Shown here piece by piece: positions 8,199-17,031 of a stretch of 64,000 bases of DNA. A program made the position numbers and the translations under genes. The notes beneath the pieces are model-generated. The model was not told where the DNA came from, did no database searches, and was given only the letters and a program-made list of their open reading frames with translations. This DNA is from Bacillus benzoevorans (lineage in GTDB: Bacteria; Bacillota; Bacilli; Bacillales; Cytobacillaceae). Each line of letters opens with the position of its first letter. Positions within the stretch are counted from its first letter, which is position 1. The stretch lies in assembly GCF_014207535.1 (NCBI RefSeq), contig NZ_JACHGK010000007.1, positions 124,001-188,000 of the forward strand, given 5' to 3'.

Positions 8199-9506
8199 TT
8201 ATTTTATTTCACAGGCAATCTTTTCATATGCTGTTTGAAACTTTTGTACGTCCCCTGCTCCCATAAAAAGAATGACACTGTTTTCATGATTTTTAAGCGG
8301 GGTGGTATCCTCTTCCATGATAATTTCAGAATCCGGAATTTTTGCTTGTAAATCCTTTATCGATAGTTTGCCATGATTTTCACGCGCTGAACCGAATATT
8401 TCACATAAATAGGTTTTATCGGCAAGATTTAAGCTCTCGGCAAAATCAGCTAAAAAAGCCTGTGTTCGAGAGTAGGTGTGGGGCTGGAATACAGCCACAA
8501 TTTCACGGTCGGGATATTTTTGTCTTGCCGCACTGATCGTTGCCTTAATTTCTGTTGGATGGTGTGCATAGTCATCAATTAAAATTTGTGAGTCTAATTT
8601 CTTTTCTGAAAACCGTCTTTTTACTCCCTCAAAAGTCATTAACTGAGCACGTACGATTTCCGGATTCATTTCTTCATATTGGCAAATGGCGATGACAGCT
8701 AATGCGTTTAAGACATTATGATCGCCGAAGCTTGGAATTGAAAAGGTATCATAAAATGTATTGCGGATAAAGACATCAAAGGTAGTGCCTTCCGTCGTTT
8801 TTACGACATTACGTGCTTGAAAATCATTTTCATCTCCAAAGCCATAAAAAAGCACTGGTACTTTTGCCTGGATTTTTTGCAACTGTTCATCATCACCGCA
8901 TGCAAAAATGCCCTTTCCTACTTGCCATGCCATTTCTTGAAATGCTGAGAAAACATCATCAATGTTGGCAAAGTAATCAGGGTGATCAAAATCTATATTG
9001 GTCATGATTGCGTAATCAGGGAAATAGGATAAAAAGTGCCGGCGGTATTCACATGCTTCAAACACAAAATACTGGGCATCTTCATTCCCTTTACCTGTCC
9101 CGTCACCGATAAGAAAAGCAGTCGGTTTAGCGCCTCCCATCACACGGGACAAAAGTCCTGTGGTGGATGTTTTTCCATGCGCCCCGGAAACAGCAATGCT
9201 TGAGAAACGTTTCATAAAATCGCCTAAAAAACGGTGATATCGTATAATCGGAAGCCCTAGCTTCATCGCTTCTTGAATTTCCTCGTGAGTATCTGGAAAG
9301 GCATTTCCAGCAATAATCGTCATTCCAGGTTGTATATTTTCTTTTTGAAAAGGAAGGATCTTTATTCCTGCTTGTTCCAGAGCATTTTGCGTAAAAAAGT
9401 GTTTTTCCACATCGGATCCCTGAACCTGAAAGTTCATATCATGAAGAATTTGTGCCAGCGCACTCATCCCGGACCCCTTGATACCTACGAAATGGTAAAT
9501 AGTCAT
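8199..9506 (-). CDS. murC: UDP-N-acetylmuramate--L-alanine ligase
   Basis: 435-residue Mur ligase that adds the first amino acid of the peptidoglycan stem peptide in the cytosol. Visible: UDP-binding N-terminus HFVGIKGSGMSALAQ (residues 6-19), ATP-binding loop GAHGKTST (108-115), the NIDFDHPDYF central motif, and VKRRFSEK / DDYAHHPTEI of the C-terminal ligase domain. GGAGGTTCTTTATT precedes the ATG. As in B. subtilis it lies downstream of sftA, but 330 bp separate them, so it probably has its own promoter. Confidence 0.97.
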   Translation of the reverse strand: MTIYHFVGIKGSGMSALAQILHDMNFQVQGSDVEKHFFTQNALEQAGIKILPFQKENIQPGMTIIAGNAFPDTHEEIQEAMKLGLPIIRYHRFLGDFMKRFSSIAVSGAHGKTSTTGLLSRVMGGAKPTAFLIGDGTGKGNEDAQYFVFEACEYRRHFLSYFPDYAIMTNIDFDHPDYFANIDDVFSAFQEMAWQVGKGIFACGDDEQLQKIQAKVPVLFYGFGDENDFQARNVVKTTEGTTFDVFIRNTFYDTFSIPSFGDHNVLNALAVIAICQYEEMNPEIVRAQLMTFEGVKRRFSEKKLDSQILIDDYAHHPTEIKATISAARQKYPDREIVAVFQPHTYSRTQAFLADFAESLNLADKTYLCEIFGSARENHGKLSIKDLQAKIPDSEIIMEEDTTPLKNHENSVILFMGAGDVQKFQTAYEKIACEIK

Positions 9507-9732
9507 AATAAAGAACCTCCAACCATTGTCTATCTGTATGTAATAACAGTATATGATATTAATCTAAAATTGCTCATTCACCTTATTTTTGCTTTAAAGT
9601 AGTAATAAGGCAAATTTGTCAACCTATTGCACCCTAAGGATCATTAAAACATTATAGCACCTTTGTCCGGTAAAAACTATGGCACTTTTTTGTTTAGCGA
9701 ATTAAATTTTTAACTATTCCTATTACTTTGCG

Positions 9733-9767
9733 AGGTATATGGTTATTACTGGAATAACCATATTCCT
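9733..9767. repeat. 35-bp near-perfect palindrome between sftA and murC
   Basis: Arms AGG-T-ATATGGTTATT (9733-9747) and AATAACCATAT-T-CCT (9753-9767) pair along 15 positions with a single T-T mismatch around a 5-base loop. Neither side has a U-tract, so it is not a typical terminator. It lies in the 330-bp gap 9507-9835, which otherwise shows only AT-rich sequence. Confidence 0.55.
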
Positions 9768-9835
9768 GCAAATTCAGTGCAGCAGCAAAAAATTGCTTCT
9801 CTACACTTCCTATATTTCCCAATCATTCATTTTCT

Positions 9836-12667
9836 TTAGTTCATTATACTAGATTCTTGGATCGTTTCCAGATCTTCTTCCGTAATTAACACATCTCGCG
9901 GTTTACTGCCTCTGGATTCTGAGATAAATCCTTGCTCCTCCATCATGTCAATTAGCCTTGCCGCCCGATTGTAGCCAATTTTAAATTTTCTTTGCAAGGA
10001 TGAGGTCGAAGCTCCTCCATGATCAATAACAAATTCACATGCCTCATAAAAAAGTTCATCTTCTTCATCACTGATTTGTGTTTTTTTTAATAATTCCTCT
10101 TGCTCGAATAAATAGTTGGGCTCTCCCTGTTTTCTTGCATGTGCCACCACTTCGTCAATCTCCTGATCCGAGACGAATGTTCCCTGCAATCGCACAGGTT
10201 TCGAAGAACCATTTTCTAAAAATAACATATCTCCTCGACCCAGCAATTTCTCAGCCCCGCTCATATCAATAATGGTCCGGGAATCAATTTGAGAGGATAC
10301 AGAAAAGGCAATTCTAGTCGGAATATTGGCCTTAATTAAACCGGTAATGACGTCTACTGACGGTCTTTGCGTGGCAATGATTAAATGAATTCCGCAGGCA
10401 CGAGCCTTCTGTGCGATACGGCAGATTGCTTCCTCTACATCGGCAGGCGACATCATCATTAAATCGGCCAGCTCGTCAATGATAATCACAATATATGGCA
10501 GTTTATCCGCATAGCGCTTATACTCCTCTGCCTGTTCATTAAACCGGTGAATATCCCTGACACCGGTATGAGCAAACAGCTCATAGCGCCGTTCCATCTC
10601 ATCAACAGCCCATTTTAGTGAAGCTGTTGCTGCCTTTACATCCGTAATGACTGGACTAACAAGATGGGGAATCTGATTATAAGGAGCTAATTCAACCATT
10701 TTCGGATCGATGAGCAGAAGCTTTAGTTCCTCCGGTTTTGCTTTGTATAAAAGACTTACTAATATCGTATTAATACACACACTTTTTCCTGAACCGGTTG
10801 CCCCGGCAATTAATCCATGCGGCATTTTGCGCAAATCTGTGACAATCGGTTTCCCTGAAATATCCAAGCCCAATGCTGCTGTAAGAGAGGAGCCGTGCTC
10901 AATAAATTCCGGACTATTGATAATTTCACTTAATAGAACCGGTCTGCTTTTTTGATTAGGAACTTCAATACCGATTGTATGCTTGCCCGGTATGGGTGCT
11001 TCAATTCTGATATCACGTGCTGCCAGGCTTAATTTAATATCATCAGATAAATTTGTGACTTTATTAACTTTTACCCCCGGCTCCGGCTGCACCTCAAACC
11101 GTGTCACTGATGGGCCCTGTGTTACATTCACTACTTGTGCCCCAACATTAAAATTTTTTAAAGTATTGTTTAGAAGCTCTCTTTGTTCTTCAATCCACGC
11201 ACCATTTTCTTCGACAACGAGCGGCGGTGATAATAAATCAATGGCAGGAAACTGATACAACTCACGCTTTTCCGGTTCTTTTAACGGCAAAACCTTATGC
11301 TCAGGTGTTTCCTTCTTTTGCACAAAAGATGAAGTTTTTCTGCTAGTCTCTAATCTATGCTTATCTTGTTTCAACATAATCACATTAAAAGGAAGATGTG
11401 ACACTGTCTTTTCCTTTGTACCTGCCACAGGAACAGCTGCTGGTTCTTCCTGCGCAGACTCTTGTTCTACATCTGTTTTTGCCGCTTCTTGAATCTCTTG
11501 GGCTGGTACTGACTCTTCTTTCACAAGGACAACTTCTGCTGGGACCGTTTCATGAATTTTCTCGACAGATGCTGACTTTTCCTGTTCCGGTTCAAGTTCC
11601 GCTTCTATTACCGTATCGCTTATTTCCCGAACGACTGCCTGTTCTTTCTGCTCTGGCTCAAGTTCTACTTCTATTACCATATCGCTTATTTCCTGAACGA
11701 CTGCCTGTTCTTTCTGCTCTGGCTCAAGTTCTACTTCTATTACCATATCGCTTATTTCCCGAACAGCAGCCGGTTCTTCCTGCTCCAGCTCAAGTTCTAC
11801 TGCAGCTGCCGTTTCATGAATTTCCAGGATAGGTAATGAATCATTTTCTAACGGTTCATACTTCGTTCTTTCAATTTCCCTTATATGTTGATTTTCCACA
11901 TAGGGTTCTTGTATCTCATTTGCTGTTTCTATCACAGTGGTATCATCAGTATATTTTGCGGACGGTTGAATAGCGATTATTGTTTCTGATTCATTTTCTA
12001 ATTTCTCCTCAGCTTTTGCCGGCATCATTGAACTTTCTTCAACGGCTGCAGCACGGACTGGCACTTCCGATACATGAACTGTGTTAATGACCGTACTGTC
12101 TTCAACTTGCATGTGGAGCTGGCTGTTCTCTGATTCAAATGATGATAATTCGTATTCTACCCGGCCCCGGTGTACAGGTGTTTCCGGTCTCTTGTATCCG
12201 TAGATGGGCGACGGAACTTCTGTTGGTTTAAAGGGGCGATTGCTCCTCTTGAACTTTTCTGGTTTTTTTTCTTTATGTACAGGTTCTTCCCTTTCCACAT
12301 GATTCACAGCGGAAAAAGGTGCCGCCTGATGCTGATGCTGCTGCTGATGCTGCTGTTGCTGATGCTTTCTTTCCCTGCTGCTCTCTATTTTAGGCTCACT
12401 ATGGCGCCATTCCTGTATAGGATGCGAGGACGGTCTCTTTACTTCCTCTTCCTTAGCCTTCTCATCAGGGATAAGCGGAAAACGAAATTTCCCCTTTGGG
12501 TACTGGTAGGCTATTTTTGCCTCTATATTTTTTGTATTTTCCATTTTCATCCTGGAGGAGGAAATCGTTTTTGAACTCTGCTCTTCATAATAGCTATCGT
12601 TATCTATATCTGCTTGTTTTTCTTCATCATTTTTTAATAATTGCAGTAATTTTTTCATCCAATTCAA
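9836..12667 (-). CDS. sftA: SftA, soluble FtsK/SpoIIIE-family DNA translocase
   Basis: 943 residues, matching B. subtilis SftA (about 950), which clears chromosome DNA from the division septum. There is no transmembrane region. A long, acidic, low-complexity N-terminal half (to about residue 490) contains a His/Gln tract (12320-12365) and tandem 22-residue repeats (11547-11810). The motor follows: Walker A GATGSGKS with lysine near residue 628, Walker B LLLIDPK, VIIIDELADLMM, and ATQRPSVDVITG. The last ~65 residues (DELFYEACEFVIDHGGAST...) are the FtsK gamma winged helix that reads polar DNA motifs. The start is TTG with a weak Shine-Dalgarno; ATG at 12658 is the alternative. Confidence 0.95.
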   Translation of the reverse strand: MNWMKKLLQLLKNDEEKQADIDNDSYYEEQSSKTISSSRMKMENTKNIEAKIAYQYPKGKFRFPLIPDEKAKEEEVKRPSSHPIQEWRHSEPKIESSRERKHQQQQHQQQHQHQAAPFSAVNHVEREEPVHKEKKPEKFKRSNRPFKPTEVPSPIYGYKRPETPVHRGRVEYELSSFESENSQLHMQVEDSTVINTVHVSEVPVRAAAVEESSMMPAKAEEKLENESETIIAIQPSAKYTDDTTVIETANEIQEPYVENQHIREIERTKYEPLENDSLPILEIHETAAAVELELEQEEPAAVREISDMVIEVELEPEQKEQAVVQEISDMVIEVELEPEQKEQAVVREISDTVIEAELEPEQEKSASVEKIHETVPAEVVLVKEESVPAQEIQEAAKTDVEQESAQEEPAAVPVAGTKEKTVSHLPFNVIMLKQDKHRLETSRKTSSFVQKKETPEHKVLPLKEPEKRELYQFPAIDLLSPPLVVEENGAWIEEQRELLNNTLKNFNVGAQVVNVTQGPSVTRFEVQPEPGVKVNKVTNLSDDIKLSLAARDIRIEAPIPGKHTIGIEVPNQKSRPVLLSEIINSPEFIEHGSSLTAALGLDISGKPIVTDLRKMPHGLIAGATGSGKSVCINTILVSLLYKAKPEELKLLLIDPKMVELAPYNQIPHLVSPVITDVKAATASLKWAVDEMERRYELFAHTGVRDIHRFNEQAEEYKRYADKLPYIVIIIDELADLMMMSPADVEEAICRIAQKARACGIHLIIATQRPSVDVITGLIKANIPTRIAFSVSSQIDSRTIIDMSGAEKLLGRGDMLFLENGSSKPVRLQGTFVSDQEIDEVVAHARKQGEPNYLFEQEELLKKTQISDEEDELFYEACEFVIDHGGASTSSLQRKFKIGYNRAARLIDMMEEQGFISESRGSKPRDVLITEEDLETIQESSIMN
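11547..11810 (-). repeat. In-frame 66-bp tandem repeats inside sftA
   Basis: Two nearly identical 66-bp units at 11613-11678 and 11679-11744 are flanked by diverged units (11547-11612 and 11745-11810). Each encodes 22 residues of the type EISDMVIEVELEPEQKEQ-AVV. The period is a multiple of three, so copy-number change keeps the frame. Confidence 0.9.
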
Positions 12668-12799
12668 TGTTTATCACTCTTTCTATCCTTCTATCTTTCT
12701 TATTTTAGCAGTAATTTCCTAAAATAGGAGACTTGATTAAAATTAATTGTATAAAGATTGGTTCAGCATTAACCATTTTCGTTATTTGGCAAAATAAAA

Positions 12800-12820
12800 A
12801 GGACCTTTTATTAAGGTCCT
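12800..12820 (-). terminator. Terminator after ytpQ
   Basis: Stem AGGACCT / AGGTCCT followed by TTTTTATTTT on the minus strand, 10 bases beyond the ytpQ stop and about 135 bases before the sftA start. It suggests that sftA has its own promoter here. Confidence 0.65.
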
Positions 12821-12829
12821 GAGCTAGGT

Positions 12830-13630
12830 TTACTTTTTCTTATTTTTCCCTAAAATAAAAATGGGTTCCAATTCTCTGTCCTCATACAAAAAGGATAATG
12901 CTGTAATCGGAACACGACCTGAAGCAAAGAAGCTCATCGTTAATTGGGCAAGAATATCATAGCCTGTATTATTTTCAATATCCGCAATAATCAGAACATC
13001 CTGGTGCGGCACAGCGACCGCCATTGTTCCCTTTATTTTCTGCTTCATTTCTTTTAAAAAGGATTCATTTAATATCCGGCTCGCATCATAGCCGTCATTT
13101 TGATTGAGAAAATAAAAGGTGTTGCCAGCCACACGATCAGTCTTCATTTCCGTTGAAAGAGAGCGAACATTAAACAAAGCCATCTCTTTCATGCGGTTTC
13201 GATCCCATTGTTCCTTCTCAAGTAATTTTTCATCAATCAGACGATAGGTTGTACCAAGGTCAAGAGCATAATAAATCCTCGTTTCCGCAGTATGATCATC
13301 ATAGATAAAAGGAATATCCTCGTTAGATGAAACAGGAAAGGATGTCGATCGAATAACAGGGAAAATATGCTTCTCTTTCCCAATTAATTCATGATCTGTT
13401 TCCATTGCCTGCAGGCCCTCTTCGACAAAGTATACTACTTCATCAATCGCTTTTTCTTTTTGCTCCTGCCATTTGACGATAATACCAGGCAATGAAATCG
13501 TAATCCCTTTTCCTGTTTCCGTATGTTCAATCCTTAGGGTATCCTTTTTGCGATCATATTCAAATTTACGCTTTGGATGAGCAAGCCTTTGCTGCAGCTC
13601 GTTCCTCATTTTCATACTATCCATATTCAT
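12830..13630 (-). CDS. ytpQ: YtpQ, DUF1444 family protein
   Basis: 266 residues with the hallmark stretches of the YtpQ family: PVIRSTSFP, DIPFIYDDHTAETRIYYALD, YDASRILNES, VPHQDVLIIADI and VPITALSFLYEDRELEPIFIL. The biochemical function is unknown; the protein is cytosolic with no motif I can tie to catalysis. GGAGTAAAG before the first ATG supports this start. In B. subtilis ytpP and ytpR flank it; both are absent here and ytoP is the direct upstream neighbour. Confidence 0.93.
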   Translation of the reverse strand: MNMDSMKMRNELQQRLAHPKRKFEYDRKKDTLRIEHTETGKGITISLPGIIVKWQEQKEKAIDEVVYFVEEGLQAMETDHELIGKEKHIFPVIRSTSFPVSSNEDIPFIYDDHTAETRIYYALDLGTTYRLIDEKLLEKEQWDRNRMKEMALFNVRSLSTEMKTDRVAGNTFYFLNQNDGYDASRILNESFLKEMKQKIKGTMAVAVPHQDVLIIADIENNTGYDILAQLTMSFFASGRVPITALSFLYEDRELEPIFILGKNKKK

Positions 13631-13660
13631 CTTTACTCCATTCTTTTTCCTTGCGGGGGC

Positions 13661-14734
13661 TTACACATTCCCATGAATGCTATTTAGTGTTGTTTGATCA
13701 GATGCCTTCACTAATTTAATCAGCAATTCTTTCGCCGCTAGATAATCATCTACGTGGATAATGCTTGCTGATGTGTGAATATAACGGGAACAAATCCCAA
13801 TTACCGTACTTGGAATACCTTCATTGGCGACATGTACCTTTCCTGCATCCGTACCGCCGCGGGAAACAAAATATTGATAAGGGATCTTGTACTGCTCAGC
13901 TGTATCGAGGACAAATTCTCTCATTCCGCGGTGTGTGACCATTGTTGGATCATAAATTCTTAATAATGTGCCTTTTCCAAGCTGTCCGAACTCCTCTTTA
14001 TTTCCTGCCGCATCATTAGCTGCACTGGCATCAAGGGCAAAATAAAGATCAGGCTTAATTAAATTGGCTGCTGTTTGCGCACCTCTTAAACCGACCTCCT
14101 CCTGAACGGTAGCACCGGAATAAAGAATATTCGGCAGACGTTCCCCTTGCAGTTCTTCAAGCAGTTCAAGAGCCAGACCGCAGCCATAGCGATTATCCCA
14201 TGCCTTAGCCATGATTTTCTTGCTGTTCGCCATTGGCGTGAACGGACAAACCGGTACGATCATCTGCCCAGGTTTAATCCCAATCTTCTTCGCGTCCTCT
14301 TTATCATCAGCGCCGATATCAATCATCATATTCTTGATTTCCATTGGCTTACTGCGCTGGGATTCCTCCAGAAGATGAGGCGGTGTTGAGCTGATGACAC
14401 CCGGTACCGGTCCATTTTGCGTCATAATTTCCACCCGCTGTGCCAGAAGAACCTGGCTCCACCAGCCGCCGATGGTTTGAAAACGGATCATTCCGTTATC
14501 CGTAATGGCCGTTACCATAAAACCAACCTCATCCATATGACCAGCCACCATAACTTTAGGTCCCTGTTCTACTCCTCTTCTCACTCCGAAAATACTCCCT
14601 AGTTTGTCCTGGATAATTTCATCACTGTACTTGCTTAACTGTTCGCGCATATATTTGCGAACGGCATGTTCATTGCCTGAAATAGCTGGAAGCTCTGTCA
14701 ACGTTTTAAACATCTGCAGTGTTTTTTCGTTCAT
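13661..14734 (-). CDS. ytoP: YtoP, M42-family metallo-aminopeptidase
   Basis: 357 residues. M42 (glutamyl aminopeptidase/cellulase M) dinuclear metal site: AGHMDEVG (H66, D68), AKAWDNR (bridging aspartate), VQEEVG (catalytic glutamate pair), DASAANDA and IHTSASIIHVDD near the C-terminus. It is expected to be a cytosolic aminopeptidase forming a large tetrahedral oligomer. It lies 30 bases before ytpQ and probably shares its transcript. Confidence 0.95.
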   Translation of the reverse strand: MNEKTLQMFKTLTELPAISGNEHAVRKYMREQLSKYSDEIIQDKLGSIFGVRRGVEQGPKVMVAGHMDEVGFMVTAITDNGMIRFQTIGGWWSQVLLAQRVEIMTQNGPVPGVISSTPPHLLEESQRSKPMEIKNMMIDIGADDKEDAKKIGIKPGQMIVPVCPFTPMANSKKIMAKAWDNRYGCGLALELLEELQGERLPNILYSGATVQEEVGLRGAQTAANLIKPDLYFALDASAANDAAGNKEEFGQLGKGTLLRIYDPTMVTHRGMREFVLDTAEQYKIPYQYFVSRGGTDAGKVHVANEGIPSTVIGICSRYIHTSASIIHVDDYLAAKELLIKLVKASDQTTLNSIHGNV

Positions 14735-14930
14735 AAAAGAAAAACTCCTTTTGTCTACGTCATAAGTCCTTATCCTTTATTCTATAGATTTTTCTAGTGT
14801 CTTACCACTTTTAGCCGGTAAAAGAAAATGAAGCTGCAGCCGATCTTGTCTAAAAATTTAAGCTTTAAAGCACTTTCTGTTAGTATGATAAGAAGGACAA
14901 GTATTTATTTTTCAAAAAGGGGGAGTACAC

Positions 14931-15245
14931 TTGAATTGGAAAACCTTTCTTATCGGTATCGGCACCGGAGCGGCTGCCGGCATTGCGTTGCGCGAAATAA
15001 TGGTAAGAAACAAATCGGTCTCAGCCGAAACAGCATTAGCCAATGCAAAAGCGGCTTTTAAAAAGCACGGACCCATACAGGGTTCTTGGATTCAAATGGA
15101 AAAACAGCCATATACAAAGTCTTTCCTGGAATATGAAGTTTATATGGGCGGCATTTCCCGCAAAGAAGACAATCAAACTGTTCAATATGAATTTATTGCC
15201 GATAGTAAAACCGGTGCGATACTCGATGCTTATTTGCTTACATGA
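14931..15245 (+). CDS. ytzB: YtzB, PepSY-domain small membrane protein
   Basis: 104 residues from TTG at 14931 with AAAGGGGGAGT 6 bases upstream. A short hydrophobic N-terminus (WKTFLIGIGTGAAAGIALRE) precedes one PepSY domain (SAETALANAKAAFKKHG ... QYEFIADSKTGAILDAYL). PepSY domains often inhibit peptidases; divergence from the peptidase gene ytoP is conserved with B. subtilis, but a functional link is only inference. Confidence 0.9.
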   Translation: MNWKTFLIGIGTGAAAGIALREIMVRNKSVSAETALANAKAAFKKHGPIQGSWIQMEKQPYTKSFLEYEVYMGGISRKEDNQTVQYEFIADSKTGAILDAYLLT

Positions 15246-15247
15246 AT

Positions 15248-15271
15248 AAAAATCCCCATGCGGGGATTTTT
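15248..15271. terminator. Bidirectional terminator between ytzB and ytnP
   Basis: Perfect 10-bp stem AAAAATCCCC / GGGGATTTTT with loop ATGC, placed 2 bases after the ytzB stop and reaching the last bases of ytnP on the other strand. Confidence 0.8.
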
Positions 15272-16106
15272 ATTTCCGTTCTAATGCAGCGGTCAGTGTT
15301 CCTTCCAAATCCCATTTCACTGCACGATAATATGCATCATGGTAAAAAGTAAACCATGCCTTCTTTTCCACTCCATACTGCATCCATTTCTGCTTTGCCG
15401 CAATCGAATTCATTGGATAATCGTCATAGGCCATGACCCATAAAACGTTTTGATGGGCATGCGTCGGCATAATGTCAGCCATATGAACAACCGTTTCTTC
15501 GCCATCTTCCACAACTAAAATGGAGTGTCCATCACTATGCCCGCCGGTATGAATCAGTTTAATTCCTCTCCATGACCATTCATTCGTAAAAGTTTCTACC
15601 TGATCCGCTATGCCTTCCCAGTTTTCCTTCCAGTATGTACTTTTCGAACGGATATTGGGATTTCTCATTTCATTCCATTCAATCGCGGATACAATAATTT
15701 TCGCATTGGGAAAAACACTTATATAGTTCTCCCCATTGTATTTGGTCAATCCACAGGCATGATCAAAATGCAAATGCGTCATCAAGACATAATCAATATC
15801 TTTTGTTGTCAGTCCGTTCTCCTGAAGTGACTCTTCCAGTCTGGATTCTTTCGTGACGCCAAAATTACGTTTTTGTTTCTCTGTTAACTTGCCCTTTCCG
15901 ATCCCCGATTCTACCAAGATATTTTTTCCGTCCATTTGCATTAAAATCGGATCTGTTGGACATTCAATTTGGTTTTTTTCATTACAAGGGTACCTTTTCT
16001 CCCATAATGGCTTGGGCACAACACCAAACATTGCCCCGCCATCCAAATTGGTCACACCGCCATCCAGCCATGTGAAGCGAATGTTCGGCAATGGCAAAAT
16101 ATCCAT
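15270..16106 (-). CDS. ytnP: YtnP, metallo-beta-lactamase-fold lactonase-like hydrolase
   Basis: 278 residues. MBL zinc motif THLHFDHACG, later histidine GGHSDGHS, aspartate in HMADIMPTHAHQN and the terminal FYHDAYYRA. The N-terminal stretch WLDGGVTNLDGGAMFGVVPK is diagnostic of YtnP. B. subtilis YtnP is described as a lactonase homologue that interferes with Streptomyces signalling. I use the ATG at 16106 (MDILPLP): AGGAGG sits 7 bases upstream, whereas an ATG six bases earlier touches it. Confidence 0.93.
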   Translation of the reverse strand: MDILPLPNIRFTWLDGGVTNLDGGAMFGVVPKPLWEKRYPCNEKNQIECPTDPILMQMDGKNILVESGIGKGKLTEKQKRNFGVTKESRLEESLQENGLTTKDIDYVLMTHLHFDHACGLTKYNGENYISVFPNAKIIVSAIEWNEMRNPNIRSKSTYWKENWEGIADQVETFTNEWSWRGIKLIHTGGHSDGHSILVVEDGEETVVHMADIMPTHAHQNVLWVMAYDDYPMNSIAAKQKWMQYGVEKKAWFTFYHDAYYRAVKWDLEGTLTAALERK

Positions 16107-16183
16107 ATTCATCCCTCCTCTTTCTGTCCATTTTACCACTTTTCCAGTATTGTTTAAAAATTCCGAATTCATAATTATAAAAA

Positions 16184-16208
16184 ACTCTTTGGCAGGCACC
16201 CAAAGAGT
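16184..16208 (-). terminator. Terminator of trmB
   Basis: Stem ACTCTTTGG / CCAAAGAGT with a 7-base loop followed by TTTTTT on the minus strand, just after the trmB stop. Confidence 0.75.
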
Positions 16209-16217
16209 CAGTTTTTT

Positions 16218-16859
16218 CTATTTTCTAAATTGTACTTCACAGCGATAAATACGGTTTCCTTTTTCGGAAAACTTTTCTTCATATTCTGTCATGATATTGC
16301 CTTCAAAGTCGCTCTTATGCAAGTCCAGACTGATATATTTCAGCAACATCCCATAAGCGGAGAAGCTGGTAAGAGAATATTCAAACAAGCCCTGATTATC
16401 CGTTTTGAAATGTACCTCACCTTGAGGAGGCAAAATTTCCTCATAGAGGTTTAAGAAACTTTTATAAGTTAAACGTCGTTTTTCATGTCTTGTTTTCGGC
16501 CATGGATCGGAAAAGTTTAAATAAACACGCTCCACTTCGCCTTTAGCAAAAATCTTTGGCAGATCAACTGCATTTACATTCAATAATTTCACATTTGGAA
16601 GCTCCGCTTCAATTAAACGATCAAGTGCAGAAACGACGACACTTTGCTGCAATTCAAGCCCCAAATAATTGATCTCTGGATTAGCTCTAGCCATTTCTGT
16701 TACAAAACGGCCTTTTCCCGTTCCTATCTCGATATGCAAGGGCTGATTTTTTTCAAAGACTGTACTCCATTTCCCTTTATGCTGCTCAGGAAGAGCAACG
16801 ACATATTGCGGATATTGTTCAATCTTTTCCTTTGCCCATGGTTTATTTCGCAAACGCAT
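16218..16859 (-). CDS. trmB: tRNA (guanine-N7-)-methyltransferase
   Basis: 213 residues, the B. subtilis TrmB length. SAM-binding motif IEIGTGKGRFVTEMA, catalytic-site segment NFSDPWPKTRHEKRRLTY and C-terminal LEGNIMTEYEEKF-type motif (here FEGNIMTEYEEKFSEKG). It methylates G46 of tRNA. The start is ATG at 16859 (MRLRNKPW) with AGGGGTG 6 bases upstream; the longer frame is not needed to match the family. Confidence 0.97.
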   Translation of the reverse strand: MRLRNKPWAKEKIEQYPQYVVALPEQHKGKWSTVFEKNQPLHIEIGTGKGRFVTEMARANPEINYLGLELQQSVVVSALDRLIEAELPNVKLLNVNAVDLPKIFAKGEVERVYLNFSDPWPKTRHEKRRLTYKSFLNLYEEILPPQGEVHFKTDNQGLFEYSLTSFSAYGMLLKYISLDLHKSDFEGNIMTEYEEKFSEKGNRIYRCEVQFRK

Positions 16860-16956
16860 ATTGACACCCCTAAAAAAATTTTCATCCAACTGCAGCATAC
16901 ACCTATTATGATCATTTCACACCACAAATTCATTCTTCCCCTTATGAATAAATTAA

Positions 16957-16985
16957 AAAAGAACTCACAAAATAAGTTGTGAATT
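16957..16985 (-). terminator. Hairpin with minus-strand T-run upstream of ytzH
   Basis: An imperfect GAATTCACAA / TTGTGAGTTC hairpin is followed on the minus strand by TTTTTT. No minus-strand gene ends nearby except ytmP, whose transcript would have to cross ytzH antisense to reach it. Confidence 0.45.
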
Positions 16986-17031
16986 CTCCCTTATCAAGTT
17001 TTAAGGAGATAGAGCAGAAAGGGTGTAAATA

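Noticed and set aside
11547..11810. Regular 66-bp repeats as a possible CRISPR array
   Set aside because: No spacers: units are directly adjacent, in frame within sftA and diverge gradually.
11398..11832. 144-codon plus-strand open frame rich in Leu/Pro
   Set aside because: It is the antisense of the sftA repeat region; the repeats keep it open and it has no ribosome binding site.
15853..16248. 131-codon plus-strand frame
   Set aside because: Antisense to ytnP and the trmB terminator; ytnP is clearly the coding strand.
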